From Branchiostoma belcheri (Eukaryota; Chordata; Leptocardii; Amphioxiformes; Branchiostomatidae), in the NCBI RefSeq assembly GCF_001625305.1, contig NW_017803268.1, positions 1,841,334-1,905,333 of the forward strand: a DNA stretch of 64,000 nucleotides, given 5' to 3'. Within the stretch, counting starts at the first letter, position 1; each line of letters opens with the position of its first letter. The notes under the pieces were generated by a model. It saw nothing but the letters and a program-made list of their open reading frames with translations. It made no database searches and was not told the origin of the DNA. Made by a program: the position numbers and the translations under genes. Below are positions 42,240 through 54,105 of this stretch, one piece after another.

Positions 42240-43380
42240 CTTTCTGAATCTGTCTTTAATTCACAGATGGCATACCCTACACATATATATATGGTGCAAA
42301 TGACAACCGGCTTCGACCTCATTTGTAACACAATTAGAATATGATACAAACAATGGCAAAACAGTCTGGATGCCTTTAAAGTGGATACCATGAAATGAGC
42401 GGCTCGGCTACAAACGTCTGGTCGGGGGAGTCTCGCCCAGGCACCGAGGGACGTGTCGCGAGTTCACGGTCCCCGTTATATGCTTCATTAATCTTAATCA
42501 CACTTAACGTGAACTTGGGCCAAACATGCGGACTTAATTATCACAAGATCAAACGTCGAAAACGTGCTTCAACTGCCTGAGTACAGACCACGTGACGCTG
42601 AGATGTCACGTGACATTCAGTCCATTTTGAGATAGCACGTCGACGAAACCCCCAATTTTTCACGGTTTTCGTTGGATTTTTGGTCAACGTTGTATCAGAA
42701 TTTTGCCTGTTGGAGACGATATTTTTCTGACATAACATTTAGAAACTACAGACGGAGTGTTAACGTTAACCTTATATGCGCGAATACGACATTCTGCCGA
42801 AGTGCTATGCACAATACATTACGAGTTACATTACAACAATACGATCTGCCGACGTGCCTTTTGAGATGCCTTTGTAAGATATGTAGGTATTTTGTAGAAT
42901 ATGGAAGTCCAATTTTTGGAGACGCTCTGAGGCAGAACTAGAAAACCTGACTAGACTGTGTATTGGACGACTCCAAATCGTCCATGAAAAGAAATAAAAT
43001 AGCTCTTGAAGAACTGAAAGAGACGTTCATATGATAATGCGAAGGAGACGAAGAATCACTAAAACAAACCACTCAAATGACTGAGGAAATCCTAACAAGT
43101 ACAAGTAAGTAATAAACTTAAAGGCTCATTTTCTATGTGTATCATTACGAAACAAAAAGACACCCAGACATCTCCGATGACGTCACACTCAGACGTCCAC
43201 CATCACTCAACGTCATCGCCTCGGTGTGATATTTTGAACTTAGGTGACCTTTAACCCGGAAGTGTGTCACAGCGTCCGCCATTACGTCTTCGCAATAACT
43301 TACCGATGTTTTCTCAACTAACAAGACGACAGATCTTGACAGATATAAGCAAACAGATGACGAACTCGCTGAATGTGGAA
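42240..43380. other. Intergenic, nothing recognised
   Basis: A CpG-rich patch lies around 42,395-42,460 and short unsupported open frames around 42,672-42,941 (plus). No family match, splice context or repeat termini were seen. Confidence 0.4.
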
Positions 43381-43383
43381 AAG

Positions 43384-43710
43384 GGCACTTGGACGTTGTG
43401 CCCTTGGGAAAGGCACTTTACACGACTTTCCTCACTCCACCCAGGTGTGAATGGGTACCTAACTTCGGTTGGGGAAAGTCGTATTGAGGTCACCTAGTGT
43501 CGCCGAATGGCTGCCGTATAGACCCTTGCGACAGTTCCACAAAAAAATGATTGTGGAACAAATATGTGTATCATGTGTATTATTTGATTGTTGTAATTGA
43601 TGTGATTTGTATTGATTATTATGTGATACCCTGCATCAATTCAGCCGTATAAAGGCTGCGACTGCACGGGTACTGTTTGGACAATAAAAACCATTTATTT
43701 AAAGAACTGT
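43384..43710 (+). mobile_element. SINE central block and LINE-like tail
   Basis: TTGTGCCCTTGGGAAAGGCA, CTTTACACGACTTTCCTCAC and GTGTGAATGGGTACCTAAC match the SINE block at 11,090 and 14,090. Downstream sequence ends GGACAATAAAAACCATTTAT, a LINE-type 3' end that may belong to the same element (tail shared with its LINE partner). Confidence 0.55.
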
Positions 43711-44005
43711 ACATCTGGCTTTTTTATCAGTCGATTCGACACCATCCTAGCTTATGCCATAATGTCTTTATTACTCTCTAATGTATCTAGAACTGCATAA
43801 GATCTTACTGGGCTGTATTTTTTTTTTCTTTCAATAATAAAACAAAACGAATTTTAGGGATGACTAACTAGGGTTATAAGTAGCATGGGTGTAGAAATGT
43901 AACCATCTTCTTTACATTTCGTGCAAATACTGTTTTCTGTTTCTCTGCGTTAATATTGAATCTGTTAGAAACGTTGAGAATACCCCAATATGACCTATTT
44001 TACTT

Positions 44006-44191
44006 ATGGTCCCACCCGTTGAAAGAAAGACCTATTTGAAAACCCAAGCCGCCATCTTGTTTGGTAAGTCAACAGATAGAATTCCTAAGTCATCTGTACG
44101 GAGGGCACGGTCCGTGGCAGAATATACGGCCACTCGTGTTCCTGACACATACATGGGTGTCAACACACATACCTCAAGACACTGGGCTTAA
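44006..44191 (+). other. YY1-like motif followed by a splice-donor-like site
   Basis: GCCGCCATCTTG at about 44,049 is the reverse of the YY1 consensus AAGATGGCGGC. TTTGGTAAGTC follows at once. This pairing is common at first exons, but the open frame here (AAILFGKSTDRIPKSS) has no recognised family. Confidence 0.25.
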
Positions 44192-44619
44192 CGGAGGTCT
44201 TAAGAGGGTCTATCACAGATTCATCAGGCACGTATAAAACTCCGAATGAACTTTTCATTGTATCGAAACTACATAGACTACAAATGGTATCATTCTACAT
44301 AGTGTATTACATTGTGTTGCACAATTTTCAACAGTATATGGCTAACATATATAAACTCATTGCACAACAATTGTACAAGCTACAACGTACATGTATGGCA
44401 TCTACTGCCATATGGCAATGCATATAGCAACAAACAGCTATGGCACTAATATATCTTACCGTAAAGACAATGAAGCCTGGTATGAGAATGTACGTTTACA
44501 ATCATAAGTGATGTCCCTGTTGGTACAATACATGGGTGGTCGCATGTAATATGTACTTGAATTTGCTTGTTGAATGTATTGATATTTATAAATCTGTAAC
44601 GGTTATGAATATTGTAATT

Positions 44620-44815
44620 GCGCTCTCACCGCCAAGGCCCGGGTTCGATTCCCGGTGTGGGAACCACTGTAAGAAACAGGAGGAGCCAGTAAAAATCCTT
44701 CTGGTCCCGGGCCGGGGTTCGAACCCACGACCTCCCGGGCACCAGAGCTTCATAACCAGACGCTCTAACCACTCCGCTAAAAGGTCTAGACCCATCGGCC
44801 GGGTCAGTTGGTAGC
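44620..44815 (-). mobile_element. Composite tRNA-derived SINE
   Basis: Minus strand: TAGCGGAGTGG (44,769-44,779) is an exact A box and GGTTCGAACCC (about 44,715-44,726) an exact B box, at tRNA spacing. Plus strand: GGGTTCGATTCCCGG (B box) at 44,641 and GGGTCAGTTGGTAGCG (A-box-like) at 44,801. No full cloverleaf with a paired acceptor stem is seen, so these are SINE heads rather than tRNA genes. Confidence 0.6.
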
Positions 44816-44899
44816 GCCTATAAACCCCCACTGTTACAAATCCTGGTATGAACATGTACTGGACATTGTTATGATATAGAAGAACGCACGATGGCTCTA

Positions 44900-45250
44900 A
44901 CAGCTGTTTTGAAGGTCTCGCCTTCTTTGTTTTCACAGAAACATTCCAACGTTCCAAGAAAGGGTAGGGAACCTCGTCACTCGGTAAAGGCAGGATATCA
45001 TTCGGGTCCTGGCATTCAGACGACCCTCGGACATTCTTACAGACAGGCCGGTTTGTTTTTTCCGTCGACAATTGCGGAGGTCGTCTGCGTCAAGCGTTGA
45101 CAGATGGATGATGGGAGCTTCGGGAAGAACTGGGTGTTTTACGACATACGTCGCCGTTTTGCGACATTCCCATAATGCCTTGCCATCCTTTGATACCCGG
45201 ATGTGAAATTTGTGGAACACTTTCTGATTGCAAATCACTTGTATAAACAT
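44900..45250 (-). other. Two overlapping unassigned open frames
   Basis: One minus frame reads KVFHKFHIRVSKDGKALWE and KTATYVVKHPVLPEAPIIHL; a second, shifted frame reads CQDPNDILPLPSDEVPYPF. Codon use is gene-like in parts. They could be two exons or a frameshifted relic. No family is recognised. Confidence 0.25.
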
Positions 45251-45261
45251 TACGATATATT

Positions 45262-45392
45262 CCGTCGAGAAGCGAAGATTAAAGAAAGAAAAAGAAAGAA
45301 AAAGAAAGAAGAAAGAAGCAAGGAAAGAAAGAAAGAAAGAAAAAAGAAAAAAAAGAAAGAAGCAAGGAAAGACAGAAAGAAAGGAAAGTCAG
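45262..45392. repeat. GAAA/AAAG microsatellite
   Basis: Runs of AAAG and GAAG units; all frames across it read K/E/R low complexity. Confidence 0.95.
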
Positions 45393-45999
45393 ATCACGAT
45401 GAGTCAGCACAACGAATCTAAACTGGAAATCGTCTTAGACAAACGCGATGTTGATTGAAGGCGTCTAAGTAAAAGTCTTGGCCTGGATCACTGCTTAAAG
45501 TAAACGCAGACCAAAGATACGAGGTCTGAGAAACACTGGCAAGGAAGTGGCCTTAATTCTTCACTCGGAGAACGTGTTGAGATGTCCCTGAAAGAATGCC
45601 AGAGAACTGGAAGCCGTCCAGACTGTCATGTTCCAGCACGCCGGTGGTCACTTCTTACTGGTGCCAGATGATTTAGCCATGTAGTCACTTTGAGTTGCCC
45701 TTGAGCTTGAACGTATGTTGGTGAACAGAGGTCATTGTCGGTAGCCTTGGACCCATCCTATTCTAGCTCCTCTGATCGCTATGGCCTGTGTGTTGAATTA
45801 AGTTGAGTTGAGTTGAGCTGCTTTAAAACTTTAATTACTGTTCTGGACAGAATTATTCGTGTAAAACTCTCACAAACAAATTTAGCGCGTTGAGGTTGGA
45901 ATATTAAAAAACGAGATGACTCATACGACTTTTTGTCATGTTCAACTGTTTTTTTTTTCTGTTTTTTCACATGTGATTATTAGTGTCACATTGTGCTCT

Positions 46000-46060
46000 C
46001 AGTTCATCTAGTGACGCTGAAGAAGAGTGAAGGATGTCACTCAAAACGTCCCGAAGTTAT
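46000..46060 (+). repeat. Degenerate hammerhead-like retroposon motif
   Basis: GACGCTGAAGAAG, a perfect GAGTGA/TCACTC stem, then AAAACGTC. The GAAA of the core has become AAAA. Confidence 0.45.
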
Positions 46061-46318
46061 CTCTGTTATTTAACCAGTAGTAGGCTTTGAATTGTCTTAA
46101 ATAAGATGACAGAAATTTCGACTCATGATATGTAGGAAGGGACACTCAGACCGTTTGCCATACCAACATCTGTGACCCCAATCCTATATCTGCCTGGCAA
46201 AGCCATCATCCGGTCTCTCCATAACAAAAATAGACACAGAGACATGATTCCTACACTAAACTTTCACGTTGCATTGTCTGGGATTAACAGGACAGCCAAG
46301 AAAAACAAATGTTGGCAG

Positions 46319-46375
46319 TCTCGCGAGAACGCGCGAGATTTGCAACAAATTTTTGTAATCTCGCGAGAACGCACG
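46319..46375. repeat. Two TCTCGCGAGA sites 40 bp apart in a short duplication
   Basis: TCTCGCGAGAACGC and GCGAGATTTGCA (second copy ACGAGATTTGCA) appear twice, at 46,319 and 46,359, separated by AACAAATTTTTGTA. No gene start is recognised nearby. Confidence 0.7.
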
Positions 46376-46399
46376 AGATTTGCATGCCATCGGATGATA

Positions 46400-47190
46400 G
46401 GGTGATGGCCCCCAGACTCGTCCTATTAGATAAGATATGACAGCAATGTCTCCCTGTAAGGAGGCTATCTGACGTAAATTACTTCTAGCCAGAGGCAAAT
46501 AGCAACTGTAGATCATGGGGCAACTCATTTGTCAAGTATCGTTGGAAACAGTTGTTACAAAAGTTAGCATAGGGTGCATTTGTACTACGATATAAGATAG
46601 CATCCTAAATTTGAAATGTTGTGACTGATTAGTATGAATTATAGTACAATAGATAGGAGATATAAACTAATGTATAAAAACTCGTTGATTTCATTCAAGA
46701 ACTAAAAAAACATATGGATAGTTTTTCAGTGATTATGTTATCCCACTGAAGCTAATTTTTGCTTGTTCCTTGAAAAAATAGGTTTTATTTCAATGTTATT
46801 GACTGAGAGAGCTATGGATATATATTACACCGCATGTTGACAGCTTTCTATTGCTAACACAATGTTTATGTCCCCGTTCAGGGTAGGGCCAGATGTTCTA
46901 AATGTATACTGTAATTCGGAAGGTATGGAAGTATTCCAATATTGTGCTATGTTTAGCCTCGAAACAGATGTCGATGTGTGATATACATAGATATCATATT
47001 ATAACGATGTTATGTCGGGATGTGATTAAAATACATGTGTTATCCAAATAGCAAGCATAGGAGATACTGCAACTTTCTGTATGTGAAAACTTGGGACAGA
47101 GTAAAAAAGCCTACCTTATCCCTTTTTTTCTGCTCAGAGACAATACAATAAGATAAAGGCCAACGCTCACGTGCAAGAAGACAAGTAAGT
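46400..47190. other. Intergenic, nothing recognised
   Basis: AT-rich sequence without recognisable coding, repeat termini or regulatory motif. Confidence 0.45.
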
Positions 47191-47194
47191 AAAT

Positions 47195-47530
47195 ACATGT
47201 TAAAGAGGCTATCTACATCAGGGAATTACAACCATCCCTCAACAGAGACGGGGGGCGCCACAGACTTTCTGCAACCTATGATCCACTGCTCACGGACTCA
47301 CGTGTGTTATCTACATAACATGACGTCACAGAAGCAGTGTATTGCTCATTCCTTGACAAAGACTGGAGTTGTCAAAAATTTGGGTCACATTGTTCGGCAT
47401 TTTTGCTCCATGAATGTCGATAAACATTGGGATAGTGTTCTTTTAACTTAGTACGCAGACTAGGATATTGATTTTGAAAAATCTTGTTTTCAAGCTGTAA
47501 AAACCGCATTAGGCATCTTCAAATCGGATG
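47195..47530. repeat. Two dispersed-repeat fragments
   Basis: 47,195-47,330 carries the CTCAACAGAGACGGGGGGCG block of the retroposon family (minus-strand match to the tandem units at 3076-3570). 47,340-47,530 matches 55,860-56,000 (GGGATAGTGTT, CATGAATGTCGATAAAC, GATTTTGAAAAATC). Confidence 0.55.
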
Positions 47531-47721
47531 TTAGCTTGGTGTTGAGAGCTTCTCCAATATTCTTATTTTTACATAGCTCTCTACAGCCGAAACCCGAGTG
47601 TTTCTGTAGCATTTCTGCCCCTCCCAAACGACAACAACAAACACCATCAGTACGTCACTGTTGTCTCTGGGAGCCGTGGTGTTTACCAGTCAAGAGTTCA
47701 GCCAACGCTGCGTTCAGCTTA

Positions 47722-48133
47722 GGCCACAGCAAGTAAATTTTATGGATGACATGCTCCGCAGATTCCAAAGTCTAATGCGAGCGGGCGAAAAAACAAGGCG
47801 GTCCGAAAAAACAAGGTTCCTACAATTTAAAATTTGGACTCAATCATTGTACAAATGGTTTTGATTCAGTAGAAACATCACATATACACAGCCAGGATCG
47901 CATATTACTGCATCAAAGTAAGAAACAAAACATTAAATCAGAGCCTTTTCTTGTCTCCTGTCTTCATAGTTATCTGTCATCCACCTTCCGACATGGCAGC
48001 AGACATCTTTGCCCATTTTCGGCATGGTGACCACTGTCAGAAGGCAACAAAATTTCTTGGTTTTATTTTTCCAAAATTAGGGGGAAATCAATGCGCGCGC
48101 TGATGTCATCCATAAATATTACTTGCTGTGGCC
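47722..48133. mobile_element. GGCCACAGC-ended MITE
   Basis: TTA flanks at 47,719-47,721 and 48,134-48,136; ends GGCCACAGCAAGTAAATTTT and AATATTACTTGCTGTGGCC; inner TATGGATGACAT mirrored. About 412 bp, non-coding. Confidence 0.9.
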
Positions 48134-48139
48134 TTACTG

Positions 48140-49220
48140 GGAAACGACGTGTTGACAAAACAGCCAAATTAAGAACCGCTATCTGAGCGTCTTGAATAAC
48201 AATTTCAAATATAATTGGTTTGGATTTCACTTCCTTCCTGTAAACAGTTTAAAATCCCTAGGATATCAGTTAGGTATATATGTTACATTACACATATGCA
48301 TCTTAAAACCCTTGTCCTGCGGAGCACAACAATTGTTGTTTTGCACGTAGAGTACCATCTATATAGCACCCTGTATAGGTATGATTTGGGGGTATTTCTC
48401 GTGCAACGCATCACAGGGCAAAAATAGTCGGGGGTGTATGACCTGATTAAGACATGAAATTATTGAAAATTGAAAAAAATATTGTATAAAAATGGCAGCA
48501 GGACAAGGGTTAAGAGAATTATGTCCTCTCTTTCTTACTTTCCCACTAGCAGACGACCACGAATATTATCGTGAAGGTTATTGCAAATTCATGCCCGGGG
48601 GGCTAATTGCAGATCACAAACAGAACAATGAAACGTAGTATAAAATAACTAAAATCTACATGATAAAAGGTAGTTGTCTAGAGCTATAGCTATGTCTAAA
48701 ACTATGTCTAAGGGGTTTGACTTCTCTTTTTTAGACCATGGAAGACGTAATGTCCCACCTTTTCCAAAATTATTGGGTTTTGGGAAGTTAAAAGAAGAAT
48801 AGTTTTTTCTTTGTCTGTAAAATTAGGATAAATTGTAGAAGTTTGAATAGTTAACTCATTTCGAGCGTTGCTATGAAAGGAACAATTTGAGAACACTCCC
48901 CTTCCTCGTTTTTTTAATGCCCTTTTCCCCATATGTTGAATCTTGAGTCTACATTTTTTCATTTTCAAACATTCCTGTGGATGTCACCCCTGAACTGTTT
49001 CCATGGCTCAAATCCAGCATGTTGTCGCCAGATATCTTGATACGGAAAGTAAATGACATGCCTGGTCATGCGGGGATGTAAACTTCTAACTTTCAGAGAC
49101 ACAAGTCTCCAATGATTCGGTAGTTTTACATGTAAGTCTCATTTCACATTTACTGCTGTGTTGAAGTATCTTGTTTTATGACTCGTTGACGCTAATGCTA
49201 CATGATTCCCCAGTTACGGC
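48140..49220. other. Intergenic, nothing recognised
   Basis: No repeat ends or coding families recognised; one short unsupported minus frame at 48,708-48,968. Confidence 0.4.
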
Positions 49221-49227
49221 TTATTTA

Positions 49228-49320
49228 GGCCACAGCGAGTAAATTTTATGGATGACATCCTCCGCAGACTCCAAATTAAATGCGATAGGGCGAAAAAAAA
49301 CAGGGCGGGCCAAAAAAAAC
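49228..49320. mobile_element. Left end only of a GGCCACAGC MITE
   Basis: GGCCACAGCGAGTAAATTTT and TATGGATGACATCCTCCGCA match the family; the right end is missing, replaced by the retroposon tail at 49,340-49,665. Confidence 0.65.
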
Positions 49321-49339
49321 AAGATTTTCAAATTTTGAC

Positions 49340-49665
49340 ATCATAATCCTTGTTAAACAAGAAATGATACCCATATTGTGCTATGCTTAATACCAACTAT
49401 TACAACATCCATTTGTCACAGAAAAATTCGTCTTTACAACAAGACAATTAGCACTGAGTAATTGGACATCTGGTAATCGCGCCATGTACAGCATATGTTA
49501 ACTGTGACATGTTATTTGTGATGTTTTTAATATTGAGATTTTACCTATGTGATGATTCGTTTTAAAATGTAAATGTTTTTAATGTGACTTGTGTACTAAG
49601 GACGTAATTCGGGTGCACATGTGTTGCCCGCGAGTTCCTTAATGAATAAAGATTGATTGATTGAA
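49340..49665 (+). mobile_element. LINE-like 3' end with GATT repeats
   Basis: The stretch ends TTAATGAATAAAGATTGATTGATTG, a pattern usual for CR1/L2-type 3' ends. It carries GACGTAATTCGGGTGCAC upstream. No attached coding region. Confidence 0.45.
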
Positions 49666-50159
49666 AAATAAAAGGTTTCAAGCCCCCACTACAAATACAG
49701 ATTGTTTTCTTCAACACTTCATTATTTTCTTAACACTCCTCCTCACTTCCTTTAAGTGTCTACCTACGCTTTTTTCACGGTGATACCTTCTCTGATATTT
49801 TGACTGTGGCCAAAGAATACTGTCTGGCTAATGGATACTGCCTCGTCAATTTGATACTGTCTTTTGCAGCCACTAAAGCATCTGCTTCGAGATTAATTTT
49901 TCAAATTTGACTCCCTCGCGCAAAATATGAAACTCGGCATTCCTTCATGCTCCTCCCGCTATTTGCATGTTGGCTCAGCCTTGAAAAACACTGCCCTTGA
50001 GATGTGAGCTGTTGCTGTGACGTCAGTAGCGGGGACGGTATCGTGTTTGAAGCGCGCAGGCTGCTAGCAGGGCTCGTGGCCAACATGGTCAATGTCATGT
50101 CACAATGTTTGTACGGGCTGCGGTGAAGGGCGGCAGTTGGGCTCAGGTCTACTGAGGTT

Positions 50160-50661
50160 CGAAAAATCTGTATCTGTATCTGTATAGCCGGTATAACCGC
50201 CTTTCGGCGTAACACACCAGCTTCTGTATCTGTATAGCCGGTATAACCGCCTTTCGGCGTAACACACCAGCTTCGCAGGCACGCGGCGCGGCGGCAGCTG
50301 GCTATATTACATCGATCAACTTGTTACACCTAGCCCTTGAACTTCTAGCTCTTTAAAGCTATCTATTGACAACTTCTACTGTACTTGGTGACAGTGGGTT
50401 CCACTCTGCGATAGTTCTAGGAAAGAATGAATTCTTGAACACCTCAATCCTTGGTTGATAACTCTGGTACTTGAAGGCATGGCTATTTCTTGTTCTCTTC
50501 TGGGCTGGTATTAGGTACTTAGTAGTTGGGACGTCCACCAGTTTATTAGTCATTTTGTACATCATGCATAGTCTGGACATCTTTCTTCTGTCTTCCAGTG
50601 AGGCCCACTGTAGGTTTCTTTTCATTTCCGTGACACTAGCGCCTCTTTCATAGTTGTTCAT
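50160..50661 (-). mobile_element. CR1-type LINE remnant (reverse-transcriptase C-terminus and 3' UTR)
   Basis: The minus frame 50,359-50,661 reads LEDRRKMSRLCMMYKMTN, LVDVPTTKYLIP and FFPRTIAEWNPL. This is the tail end of the non-LTR reverse transcriptase ORF2 in the CR1/Jockey group, where R-R..L.MMYK and FFPRTI..WN are typical. The 3' UTR follows and ends in repeated ATACAG. The copy is 5'-truncated and non-functional. The 3' UTR end is locally duplicated (50,170-50,280). Confidence 0.75.
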
Positions 50662-50921
50662 AGAATGTTAAGAGTCTTGAAGAAAAAGTTTCAAATAGGA
50701 CTAATTTTATGTTTTTATGTTATTTTACTTAAAAGAGGGGTAAATCTAGTCTTGATACTCGATACTTTATTAGCCTAGAAGCAGATCTTCCGGTGGCTGC
50801 AAAGATAGTTGGCCTGAGGTCTGGGGTTGAAAGAATGTTAGAGTCTTGAAGAAAAAAGTTTCAAAGAGGAGTATTGTTATGTTTCTATGTTATTTTACTT
50901 TAAAACGGGGGTAAAACTAGT

Positions 50922-51088
50922 CTCCAAGCAGATATTACGGTGGTACACAGTATCAAAAAAATTAAATTGGCCAGACAGTGTTCATTTGCCAGACAATATC
51001 CATTGGCCACCCATAAGGTTGAGGACTCTCTCTAGATGGCCAGTTCTAACCGTAGCGCTTTTTCCGCCAGACATCTGCTTGGAAATTA
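50922..51088. mobile_element. Foldback element (CTCCAAGCAGAT ends)
   Basis: AGTCTCCAAGCAGAT and ATCTGCTTGGAAATT are mirrored ends. The interior has repeated TTGGCCAGACAGT-like words. Related to 18,716-18,817. Confidence 0.55.
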
Positions 51089-51269
51089 GGATAAAACAAA
51101 GGACAAATACATTTAAAAAGGTGTGCATCAGGAAAGATAATAGTAGTGGGAGAACGGTCTTGGTGCATTTTTTTGTTAGTGTTTGCCAGACGACGGCTCA
51201 AGCGATATTTCTTATAATTAGTTAAATTTGCCCCTCTATTTCCCACCTTATGTCCTTTCATACCTATTA

Positions 51270-51670
51270 GGCCACACCGACTTAATTTTATGGATGACAT
51301 CCGCGCGTGCATTGATTTTCGCTTGTTGTACAAAAAAAAGATCACGTCCTCCGAGGCTTTGGCCCGGCTCTAGGCCTGGGTAGTCCATGGTAGTTAGCGA
51401 CAATACGGAGCCGGTGGTAACTCTGGAGGATGGCACCCAGGCTACCGATTCATAGATTCCGCAAAAAAACGCGTACACAAAAAGGCCAGCATGTGTCGGC
51501 TTGTCATATACGTCGCTATATATATGTACTGCCGCAAATTCACAATACCAGCTTTGTATTCCTGTGGTTTAGTGGCATTTTTATTTTTGCCCGATTTTTT
51601 TTATTCGCCCGCGCGCACTAGTTTGGGGGGCTTCAGGGGATGTTATCCATAAAATTAAGTCGGTGTGACC
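51270..51670. mobile_element. GGCCACACCGACTTAATTTT-ended MITE
   Basis: TTA flanks at 51,267-51,269 and 51,671-51,673; ends GGCCACACCGACTTAATTTT and AAAATTAAGTCGGTGTGACC; TATGGATGACATCC is mirrored inside as GGATGTTATCCATA. Non-coding. Confidence 0.85.
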
Positions 51671-52086
51671 TTATATCATATAGATTGTCTATGATTTAGC
51701 GTAAGTTATCGTGGAAAATTTGAAGACGTTTCCCCGCCTAACGTGTGTTCCGTCAGAGTCCATTGCGTGTAACGTTAAACAGTGTTAGGACGTTTGGAGG
51801 TCAAAAGGTCACCGGAAATGCAAACTTAAACAGGTGTAGCGTTCAAGGCATGTGACCTGAGCGGGACCTACAGGAAATTAAAAGGGAAAGTGACTTTCAC
51901 TTGGTTTACAGCATACCTCAAATACCCGTCTAGACATTAGTATGGTGCTAATAGTTTTGTTGTGTATCTATTTTCAATTAACTCCCTCAAAATGCTTAGA
52001 CGTAACGGCACAATTAGATATGCTTCTTCTTAACCCAAATAAAGTTTATAACTCTATAGAAAACACAGTAAAATGAAGCTATTATC

Positions 52087-52420
52087 TTTTACCATTAAAG
52101 GAATACAGTGCAGTTTTAGGGCTTGGAAACCAGATTCAAAGCCAATATTCTAGCCATTTATCTACATATTGAGTGAAACAACACTATCCCAGTGTACATT
52201 GACCCGCATGGAGCAAAAATTCTCAACATTATGACGGAAAATGGTTACGGTAAGGGCCCTTGGCTGATTTTTAGGGTACCACCCAGAAAATAAAGGACTC
52301 ATCTTGGGGCTTGTTTCTGTAGTTTTAAAAGCCCAAACTATGAAATACTGACTCAAATGTGCCAATGTGAAGCAGTACGTGTCATCACAAAGATTGCCTT
52401 ACGCAGAATATTTCCAGTTT
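52087..52420. repeat. Dispersed repeat copy (GGAGCAAAAAT family)
   Basis: TTTTAGGGCTTGGAAACC, ACACTATCCCAGTGTACATTG, TGGAGCAAAAAT, GGCTGATTTTTAGGGTACCA and AAAATAAAGGACTC. It is inverted relative to 55,670-56,010. Confidence 0.65.
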
Positions 52421-52565
52421 TGCTGCCCTGAAATCGCATCGGATGCCTTTTCATCACATTTATCAAATTTCCCATTAAGCGTACTTTTCCGTCCTCTTAC
52501 TAACATTAGCATCATTTCTGTTGCCTACTCTAATTGCGAGGACAGACAGATCCTGACCGTGTTAA

Positions 52566-52962
52566 GGTCACAGCAAGTAATTTTTATGGATGACATCAGC
52601 GCGCGCATTAATTTTCGTCTGATTTTGGAGAGAAAAAAAAAAATTTTGTTGCCTTCTGACAGTGGTCACCATGCCGAAAATGGGCAAAGATGTCTGTTGC
52701 CATGCCGGAAGGTGGATGGCAGATAACTATGAAGAGAGGAGGCAAGAAAAGGCTCTGTTTCTTACTTTGATGCAGTGATATGTGATGTTGGCTATGTATA
52801 TGTGATGTTCCCACTGAATCAAAACCATTTGTACAATGATAGAGTCAAAATTTTAAAATGTAAGTACCTTGTTTTTTTTGGCCCGCCTTGTTTTCTTCGC
52901 CCGCTCGCATTAGATTTGGAGTCTGTGGAAGATGTCATCCATAAAATTTTCTTGCTGTGGCC
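52566..52962. mobile_element. GGTCACAGC/GGCCACAGC-type MITE
   Basis: TAA flanks at 52,563-52,565 and 52,963-52,965; ends GGTCACAGCAAGTAATTTTT and AAAATTTTCTTGCTGTGGCC. Interior inverted relative to 55,238-55,631. Non-coding. Confidence 0.88.
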
Positions 52963-52969
52963 TAACTTC

Positions 52970-53640
52970 TGTGATGATTTACCAAACACAGGTGACTCGT
53001 GCGTAACCGTCAACCTTTCTTCAAATTACAAAACTTGGTCTATTTAAGGACTATTTGTTTTTACCCTTGCTTGGAAGGCCCTTTAAAGCTCTGTTAGCCA
53101 AACAGTTAGCAATGGTCCAAGAAGTCCCTAAGGAATGTGTTTTCTTAGCTTCAGTGATCTTGCGAAGGAGTTTGTATTGTTCCTTTTAATTTAGCGTCAA
53201 CTATCTTGTCCTTCTGGTTACTTACAGATATCTCAGATAAGTAGACATAATGTACGTGCAATAATCTGGTATCTGTTATCGTTAAACCATTATCAATCTA
53301 CCGTAATTGTTTAGATTTGCACTAAATGAGCTATTCGACACCTATAGATACAGAGGCACACCACCTTCCTACTGACATATAACGAAACATCCCCTTGGCG
53401 ACTGCCAACTCCTGCCATAATGCTTTTGATTGATCCCTTCTTTATTTCAGGCTCATATACATATTACAACAATATAAATAGATGTGCGTGATAAATAGAC
53501 ATGACATTTACATCGACCGAATTAAAAAAAATAATTTTCTATAATATTAATTTTTTCTGATATCTAATTAAGTTTTTTTCCTGTGCATTTTTGACAGCGT
53601 CCCATTTTTGATAACCCTGTGCGAACAGCTTAGTCTCGAT
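52970..53640. other. Intergenic, nothing recognised
   Basis: AT-rich; no coding family, repeat end or motif recognised. Confidence 0.4.
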
Positions 53641-53642
53641 CA

Positions 53643-53816
53643 GGCTTCGGGAGGCGGGTGGAAAGAGCAAAAATTAGCCAAATAGAGATAGATAACATGC
53701 CGGGCGGGGGAGTTGAGTACATTTTGCCGCGCCCACACCAAGTCACCCGGCATGTTATCTCTCTCTATTTGGCCAATTTCTACTCTTTCCAGCCGCCTCC
53801 CGAAGCCTGGAAGAGG
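53643..53816. mobile_element. Foldback element related to 10,417-10,788
   Basis: CAGGCTTCGGGAGGCGG and CCGCCTCCCGAAGCCTG are mirrored, followed inward by AAATTAGCCAAATAGAGA / TCTATTTGGCCAATTT and AGATAACATGCCGGG / CCCGGCATGTTATCT. The interior is only about 40 bp. Confidence 0.85.
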
Positions 53817-54105
53817 CTACGAACAGCTGACACACAGTAGGACAGCTGCCCCTCTCATGACTGCCCCTTTAAAAATAGCCTGGAAACAAGAATCTATTCC
53901 TGTCCTCCCCATGCCCTCATCGCTATATCACGCCGCAAACCCAGACTACACAATCTCAAACATATCACTCAAATATATGAATCACTTTACTGATATACAA
54001 TACGTAGAAATATGACGCATTTAACACTCGTGGTTGTGAGTTAGTAGCGTTGTGTAGCTCAGAATGGTTAGTGACACGGTATGAAGAGGCGTGTACTTTA
54101 CTTAC

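Noticed and set aside
44700-44785. A functional tRNA gene
   Set aside because: A and B boxes are exact, but no 7-bp acceptor stem or clean anticodon arm can be drawn; better explained as a SINE head.
45203-45458. Lys/Glu-rich plus-strand frames
   Set aside because: Product of the AAAG microsatellite; no start context, splice sites or family.
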